From the NCBI RefSeq assembly GCF_001704415.2, contig NC_030813.1, forward strand, positions 12,294,001 to 12,358,000: 64,000 nucleotides of DNA, read 5' to 3'. Of the stretch, positions 57,610 to 64,000 are shown one piece after another (the first letter of the stretch is position 1; each line of letters begins with the position of its first letter). This DNA is from Capra hircus. Its lineage: Eukaryota; Chordata; Mammalia; Artiodactyla; Bovidae. The position numbers were made by a program, and so were the translations under genes. The notes beneath the pieces were generated by a model. That model had not been told where the DNA came from and did no database searches. It saw only the letters and a list, made by a program, of their open reading frames with translations.

Positions 57610-57884
57610 ACTGCTGCTGCTAAGTCGCTTCAGTCGTGTCCGACTCTGTACAACCCCATAGATGGCAGCCCATCAGGCTCCCCCGTCCCTGGGATTCTCC
57701 AGGCAAGAACACTGGAGTGGGCTGCCATTGCCTTCTCCAATGCGTGAAAGTGAAAAGTGAAAGTGAAGTCACTCAGTCATATCTGACTCTTAGCGACCCC
57801 ATGGACTACAGCCTACCAGGCTCCTCCAATCCATGGGATTTTCCAGGCAAGAGTAATGGAGTAGGGTGCCATTGCCTTCTCCAG
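57610..57884 (-). mobile_element. BOV-A2 SINE with 17-base TSD
   Basis: Antisense two-unit BOV-A2. TGTCATCCTCTGCTGCT at 57593-57609 recurs at 57885-57901. The target already carried CTGCTGCT, which resembles the element's own (GCT)n tail. Confidence 0.95.
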
Positions 57885-57901
57885 TGTCATCCTCTGCTGC
57901 T

Positions 57902-58662
57902 TTTTAACTTGGCCAAGTATGTCAAATTTGAATGCAAAAAAGTTTAGTAAAGGGTCATGGTATTTGGCCTTGAAATAAAACAAAATGATCAGGAGATTAT
58001 GCCCTTGTTTTGGAAAATAAAATAGTGTCTTCCATTATGGATCCTGGGACCTAGAGGAGGAGGAAACCCAACAGTTATTTAAGCAGCTCCGTTATCAAGT
58101 ATGGCCTTAAATGTGTATGAGGATAAGAGACTTGGGATGAAAAAAAGCTCTCCTGTGCTGTCAGCTGGGAGTCTTGGGAAGAGGAACCTAGAGGTTGGGA
58201 AGTTGACTACTTAAAATATTTTAATGAAATATTTCATTAAATAAATATTTTTCAGTAAATATTTTAATGAAAAATTTTGTTTTCTTTAGTTTACATTTGA
58301 AAATGTCAGACTATTTCCAAAATGCTGACTTGATACAGGCAAAGTAAAAGGGAGAGCTTGATGTTGCTTTGAAAATGGGTGTGCTGACAGAGAAAAGTGC
58401 CCCCAAAACGGGAAACGACGCAGCAGTGCTAGGGCCCATTGTGTGCCGCTGTGTAGGTGTTCCTGCCCACAGAGAAGAGTCTCTTCAGCACTTCTATGTC
58501 TAGAAACATTCAATAGAATAATATATTTTTTTTAACTGACCTAGATAAGCAGTTGGCACACAAAACTCAGACCTGTGTTCTAATTTATACAGTGTGCTTT
58601 TTGTCCTTTGCTTTCATAGTTAAACCTAAGAGGAGCTCCCTACTTATGAGAGAATGGGAGGT
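57902..58662. other. Unique intronic sequence
   Basis: An AT palindrome-like stretch of repeated AAATATT/TTAATGAAA lies at 58216-58275. The mildly GC-rich part 58380-58480 has no recognisable product. Confidence 0.4.
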
Positions 58663-58861
58663 TTGTTTTTGTTTTTTTGAATTTGTTTATTTGACAGCTC
58701 CGGGGGCTTAGTTGCCCCGTGCAGGATCTTCCGTCTTCATTGTGGTGGGTGGGCTCTTCGGTTGTGGCCTGTGGGATCTAGTTCCCTGACCAGGAATCGA
58801 ATCTGGGCCCCAGCATTCGGAGCATGGAGTCTCAGCCCCCTGGGCCACCAGGGAAGTTCCA
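58663..58861 (-). mobile_element. CHR-type SINE
   Basis: Antisense tRNA-derived CHR SINE with a TTTG/T-rich tail at left and the head (TTCCCTGACCAGGAATCGAA to CTGGGCCACCAGGGAAGTTC) at right. The body (GTTGCCCCGTGCAGGATCTT) differs from Bov-tA. Confidence 0.85.
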
Positions 58862-59377
58862 GGGAGTTTTTATTTTCTAAGATTTGTTTTTAAAAATTAG
58901 TTTTCATCCTTCAGATAAGCTCAGCTTCACTGTACGATGATTACAGTGCTAACCCAATCACCATTTAAACAGTGGTAGCAAACTATAGCTCCATGTTGCT
59001 TTCTGTGAAAGGCAAGGACAAACCTCTTCAAGTTATTCTTCACTACTTTGGAAGATGTGAATTGACAAGAAAATAGCCTTTTAACTCTTATTTCCTCTTA
59101 AATTTCTCAGTTAAAAACATAAGCTTTTTTTTTTTTTTGAACACTAAGAAAAATGAAGAAAAAACAAAACACTTTGGATTCATCTTTCTATTTTTAAATT
59201 CTCTCTTTAGCTCTATGAAAAATTCTTCTGTTACATGATTAAATTTTCTAGCCTAAGGTATAGTATTTAAACTACAGCATAAAATCTAACTGCCCCTTCT
59301 CCCTCAATACCTATGAAGTAAGCAAAACGAGCTAAACATTTTTTTTAAAACTAACGTGAATCAATAACTAATGAGCC
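58862..59377. other. Unique AT-rich intronic sequence
   Basis: T-run at 59127-59138; nothing else recognised. Confidence 0.4.
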
Positions 59378-59593
59378 GTGTGTGTGTATGTTAGCTGCTC
59401 AGTCATGTCTGACTCTTTGAGACCCCATGGACTGTAGTCCACCAGGCTCCTCTGTCCATGGGATTTCCCAGGCATGAATGCTGGAGTGGGGTGCCATTTC
59501 CTTCTCCAGGGGATCTTCTGGACCCAGAGGTCAAACCCGGTCTCCCGCATTGCAGGCAGATTCTTTACCGACTGATTTATACCAGGGAAGCCG
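59378..59593 (-). mobile_element. Bov-tA SINE
   Basis: Antisense Bov-tA starting with GTGTGTGTATG and ending in a slightly expanded head (TTTATACCAGGGAAGCC). No clean duplication. Confidence 0.92.
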
Positions 59594-60144
59594 TAATAAA
59601 CCATACCTTAAAGCAACTTTTGGAAACTCTTGTCTCCAGTTAAAAAACAAACAGCTCTGAATTCGAACAGAGAAGTATAGTGCTGCTTAGTGCTTAAACC
59701 CGCTCTGTACTTCTAGAGTTGCACCACTGAGTTGACTCAGTTCTGATACTTCTCACAAATACTCGTTTGTAGAGAAATACACTTTGTGGGTCCTTATCTT
59801 TCTGTTCTTTTGACTAAGCACTAGAAGCAGAGACGTGCTAGAAATGAATGAAAGGGGAGACGTGGATAAGAATTTAATGGGCATTTTACTGCTGGGAAAA
59901 TAATCCACAGTATGAGGATATCTTTCCACAGAAGCAGAATATCTTTCCCCAGTGAGGTGGGTGGGACTCTGGTAGAAAGCATCTACTTAGAGTAGAGCCC
60001 AAGTATTATTCTACTGAAGAATACCCACCACATAGCCAAACTTCATCCCTCTTCTCCCAAGCTATGGAAAGATGGTAGGATTGTGAGGCACCAAAATCAG
60101 CCATCAGTTAGTAGCTCAGAGTGGGGGGAAAAGCGTACCAGTCT
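59594..60144. other. Unique intronic sequence
   Basis: No feature recognised. Confidence 0.4.
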
Positions 60145-60482
60145 TATTAATGGTGGTGGTGGTTTAGTCACTAAGTCCTGTGTCTGACTCTTGCAACCCC
60201 AGGGATTGTAGCCCACCAGGCTCCTCTGTCCATGGGGTTTCCAGGCAATAGTGGAGTGGGTTGCCATTTCCTTCTCCAGGCATCTTCCTGACCCAGAGGA
60301 TCAAGCCCAGGTCTCCTGCATTTCAGGCAGATTCTTTTTTTTTTTTCTTTCAATTAATTTATTTTAATTGGAGGCTAATTACTTCACAATATTATGGTGG
60401 GTTTTGCCATACATTGACATGAATCAGCCATGGGTTTACAGCAGGCAGATTGTTTACTGACTGGGCTACAAGGGAAGCCCAG
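60145..60482 (-). mobile_element. Bov-tA SINE split by an L1 end
   Basis: Antisense Bov-tA with a GGTGGTGGTGG tail. Its head is split at CAGGCAGATTCTTT by a short L1 and resumes with ACTGACTGGGCTACAAGGGA. Confidence 0.9.
60338..60441 (-). mobile_element. Very short L1 3' end inside a SINE
   Basis: About 104 bases of antisense L1 3' end (T-run, TTTTAATTGGAGGCTAATTA, CATTGACATGAATCAGCCAT). CAGGCAGATTCTTT (60324-60337) and CAGGCAGATTGTTT (60442-60455) flank it as a 13/14 target-site duplication. Confidence 0.9.
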
Positions 60483-61738
60483 AGAGAAACTCAAATCAGG
60501 TACAGTCTTTCAGAGCATATGCAAGACCTTGACTGAAACCAAGCATGTGCAGAATGAAGAAAACAAAAAATATCTCTATAGCATAGCACTTGTGCAAACA
60601 ATTATACAGACCTGCTAGAGCCAAATGAAATAAATACAGTGTACACCAAAAACTCCAAGGGAAAAACTGTAACCCAAATAGCCCAAAGAAAATCTCACAG
60701 TTGCTTCACAATAAAGAACAAATTAATAAGAACACATATTCAATAAAGTCAGATCCCAAAGCCTAGAAGACAAAAGGGATATCATAATACATCTGAGGAA
60801 ACATATTGAGGACCAAATGAAAACCATTATTGATTAAGTGACTAACCAAATATAAGGTAATGGATAAATAAATACCAGATTGTCTTAGTGACATAGTAAA
60901 ATCACTTGTGATACTGATAGTGTATATGAATGAAACAGATGAGAATAAAGTAGCTTTCGAGAATCTTACAGGTATGGAACACAGCTAAAGTTAATTCAAC
61001 ATAAGTGTAATTTGTGTCCCTGAACGGAAGACCCAAAATATGGAATAAATCATATAATATAGGAGGAATTCTTTAAAATGAAGCATTGAATCTGTGTATT
61101 TTTAAAAAAACACGGTATATTTTAGGAAATTTATAATCAGAACATGAATTTGACATGTGTCCTAGATAAGCCGATACACTTGTAAGAAAAATAATTCTTT
61201 AGACATTCAGGCAGCAAGATGGTATCAAAGGGAAAAGACAGTGATAAAGATTGTCAACATCAAAAATAATCCAAAAATACAAAATTCACTGAACTCTTAC
61301 TGTGTATGTATTTAAGGATGTGATGGGGTTTGCAGAGCTGGAGGAATTGCTTAAAAAATTAAAATTCAGTAAATCAATCAAAATGAAGAATTCATGAATG
61401 AAAAAACTGTAAAAGATGTGGCTGTGAGCATTAATCCTCTCTGAGATGATGTGAATGTTAAACAATTTGGGGAATAATTGACAACCAAGAGAGTGCAAAT
61501 ATATAAATCCAGACAATTTAAAAATTGTAATATAATTAACAAAATAGCAAAGTTATAGAGGAGAATTTGGAAGAAGCATGAGAATGCTAATACCCTCATC
61601 CCTCATTGAGACCAGGGAGTTAGTTGATGCCAACTAAACTAAACATGTAGTTAGAAATTATTCTAGTCTTAGTTTTTTTCAAAAATTTCTCTTTTAAAAA
61701 ACTTGATCTTTTAAGAAATATACCTCCTAACAGTTTTT
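60483..61738. other. AT-rich intronic sequence, unclassified
   Basis: A-rich on the + strand over more than 1 kb, somewhat like decayed L1 coding sequence, but I cannot align it to a named family. No exon recognised. Confidence 0.35.
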
Positions 61739-62062
61739 AAGATTCAATTTGAGAAATCTCCACACTGTTCTCCATAGTGGCTGTACTAGTTTGCATTCCC
61801 ACCAACAGTGCAAGAGGGTTCCCTTTTCTCCACACCCTCTCCAGCATTTATTGCTTGCAGACTTTTGGATTGCAGCGATTCTGACTGGTGTGAAGTGGTA
61901 CCTCATTGTGGTTTTGATTTGCATTTCTCTAATAATGAGTGATGTTGAGCATCTTTTCATGTGTTTGTTAGCCATACGTATGTCTTCTTTGGAGAAATGT
62001 CTATTTAGTTCTTTGGCCCATTTTTTGATTGAGTCATTTATTTTTCTGGAATTGAGCTGCAT
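61727..62062 (-). pseudogene. L1 ORF2 fragment in the inverted segment
   Basis: Minus-strand frame with the [16 protein letters not shown] stretch and the cysteine-bearing [19 protein letters not shown] region of L1 ORF2. It reads out into flanking DNA at its C-terminal side because the element breaks there. A further upstream piece lies at 62086-62391 ([19 protein letters not shown]). Confidence 0.88.
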
Positions 62063-63019
62063 AAGTTGCTTGTATATTTTGGAGCTTAGTTGTCAGTTGC
62101 TTCATTTGCTATTATTTTCTCCCATTCAGAAGGCTGTCTTTTCACCTTGCTTATAGTTTCCTTTGTTGTGCAGAAGCTTTTAATTTTAATTAGATCCATT
62201 TTGTTTATTTTTGCTTTTATTTCAAGAATTCTGGGAGGTGGATCATAGAGGATCCTGCTGTGATTTATGTCTGAGAGTGTTTTGCCTATGTTCTCCTCTA
62301 GGAGTTTTATAGTTTCTGGTCTTACATTTAGGTCTTTAATCCATTTTGAGTTTATTTTTGTGTGCGGTGTTAGAAAGTGATCTAGTTTCATTCTTTTACA
62401 AGTGGTTGACCAGTTTTCCCAGCACCACTTGTTAAAGAGATTGTCTTTACTCCATTGTATATTCTTGCCTCCTTTGTCAAAGATATGTGTGTGGATTTAT
62501 CTCTGGGCTTTCTATTTTGTTCCATTGATCTATATTTCTGTCTTTGTACCAGTACCATACTGTGGATGAAACTGGAGCCGATTATACAGAGTGAATTAAG
62601 CCAGAAAGAAAAACACCAATACAGTATACTAACACATAAATATGGAATTTAGAAAGATGGTAATGATGACCCTGTATGCGAGACAGCAAAAGAGACACAG
62701 ATGTGTAGAGTGGACTTTTGGACTCTGAGGGAGAGGGAGAGGGTGGGATGATTTGGGAGAATGGCATTGAAACATGTATACTATCATGTAAGAAACGAAT
62801 CGCCAGTCTATGTTTGATGCAGGATGCAGGATGCTTGGGGCTGGCGCACGGGGATGATCCAGAGCAATGATATGGGGTGGGAGGTAGGAGGGGGGTTCAT
62901 GTTTGAGAACTCATGTACACCCGTGGTGGATTCATGTCAATGTATGGCAAAACCAATACAGTATTGTAAAGCAAAATAAAGTAAAAATAAAAATTTAAAA
63001 AATAAATAAAACAAACAAA
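61753..63019 (+). mobile_element. L1 with inverted 5' part (twin priming)
   Basis: The right part, 62565-63019, is sense L1 ending in the 3' UTR and an A-rich tail. The left part, 61753-62564, is antisense L1 ORF2 sequence from further 5'. AAGATTCAATTTGA at 61739-61752 recurs exactly at 63020-63033 and encloses both parts, so they arrived together. About 250 bases of ORF2 that belong between the two breakpoints are missing by comparison with the copy at 36527-37526. Confidence 0.95.
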
Positions 63020-63033
63020 AAGATTCAATTTGA

Positions 63034-63288
63034 TTACTGCTATTCATTTCAAATCTAATTAAGTGATATTCTATAAATTAAGATTAATAAGCAGATGAGT
63101 CCCATTTTTTAAAATGTCTTTGTGTTCATCAGTTTATCTTCTTCCACATATATACACGTACATGCGTGCACACATATGCAATTTCTAGTTTGTGGGTTTG
63201 AAATAACTTTTTCCTTCTTTTTACTTTTATTTTGTATTTTTCTGCATTGTTTTAGTTCTCTGTACTGAGCATATCTAGCTCTTCTGAA
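63034..63288. other. Unique AT-rich intronic sequence
   Basis: Short TATACACGTACATGCGTGCA alternating stretch at 63150-63172; nothing else. Confidence 0.4.
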
Positions 63289-63411
63289 AATCAGTTCAGT
63301 TCAGTTCAGTTCAGTTGCTCCATCATGTCCGACTTTGCAACCCCATGGACTGCAGCATGCCAGGCCTCTCTGTCCATCACCAGCTTACTCAAACTCATTC
63401 CACTGAGTGAG
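63289..63411 (-). mobile_element. Short BovB 3' end
   Basis: Starts with five TCAGT-type repeats (63291-63316), then the BovB 3' terminal sequence, truncated to about 120 bases with an internal deletion. TTCTGAA at 63282-63288 and 63412-63418 is a possible short duplication. Confidence 0.88.
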
Positions 63412-63418
63412 TTCTGAA

Positions 63419-64000
63419 GACAATGGAGCAATTATTATTTTCTTTTAAAAATAAAGACAAAGTGAAAATAGGTTGAAAGCAAATGTGTTAATATGTTAAG
63501 GTGTTACCACAATTAAACTTTGGGAAGCTGTGAATGTAGGTTTTTATTCCATTCTGTATTTTTTTTTAAAGTCAAAAGTTAAAATATTAAAAGGACTTAG
63601 TAGCTGATGTCTAGATATCGTCTTACTTTAGTTAGAAGATACTTATTAGAGACCTGCAGGGCTTCTCAAAAATAAAAGCCTTAGTTTATGTTTCATATTC
63701 CCATGTATTAGGAAGTCAGTAAGCAAGAAAAATATTTAATGTGACCAAAATTTTTGTCAAAAAACATATGCACTAAAATGCATGCAGTCTTTTCCTATAA
63801 CGAATCTTAGATTTTCCATAAGAACATATTGACTTTTATATATTTTAACAGGTTTTATAATGTAATACCCAAATCCTCTGATAATTAGAAGCTAGAAATT
63901 GGAGGGGAGAAGTACAGACCAAAGAGTAATAGGTGGTAGAGTGATTGCAGTAATGAGAATAAAAAGAGCGACTGCCTAACTGAGCAAGAAGTGAGCAAAT
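63419..64000. other. Unique AT-rich intronic sequence
   Basis: No exon, repeat or RNA gene recognised up to the window end. Confidence 0.4.

Noticed and set aside
58286..58513. Possible exon or pseudogene in a GC-richer patch
   Set aside because: Neither strand gives a recognisable peptide and there are stops in the plausible frames.

Overview
This window is AT-rich ruminant nuclear DNA. The evidence is the dense load of BovB (RTE-type) LINEs, Bov-tA and BOV-A2 SINEs, CHR-type SINEs and bovine-type L1 3' ends, a mix found in cattle and their relatives. These sit on older mammalian repeats (L2, MIR, MER2, Tigger, old L1). Species-level assignment is not possible from the sequence alone.

The only host gene part I can support is one 55-bp exon on the + strand at 24277-24331. 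It has an excellent splice acceptor and donor and encodes the kinase N-lobe segment [17 protein letters not shown] of Ca2+/calmodulin-dependent protein kinase II. That peptide is shared by the beta, gamma and delta isoforms. The AT-rich codons and the very long introns (at least 24 kb upstream and 39 kb downstream without another recognisable exon) point to CAMK2D. The rest of the window would then be two CAMK2D introns.

Layout. 1-6.2 kb: unique sequence, a Tigger-type element and BovB/SINE pieces. 6.2-13.8 kb: two long sense BovB elements inserted side by side into one older repeat. 14-24 kb: BovB, L1 and SINE fragments, and a small CpG-rich spot near 21 kb. 24.3 kb: the exon. 24.4-30.7 kb: mostly unique, with a MER2 split by two SINEs and an internally deleted Tigger1. 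30.8-39 kb: one old antisense L1 carrying a four-unit BOV-A2 tandem array, a SINE, an L1 piece split by BovB, a SINE split by a younger L1, and another BovB. 39-64 kb: unique sequence, a tail-only insertion, four more BovB pieces, a second MER2 split by BOV-A2, L2/MIR remnants, a second SINE split by L1, and an L1 with a 5' inversion.

All transposon reading frames seen are broken. I found no tRNA, rRNA, CRISPR or bacterial-type gene, and no new defence or enzymatic system. The interest lies in integration history: clean target-site duplications, two L1 insertions at the same SINE motif, a twin-primed L1, and a variable-looking BOV-A2 array. Repeat family names come from recognition of consensus sequences, not from a search; boundaries are good to a few bases where a target-site duplication (TSD) is given, and otherwise to tens of bases.
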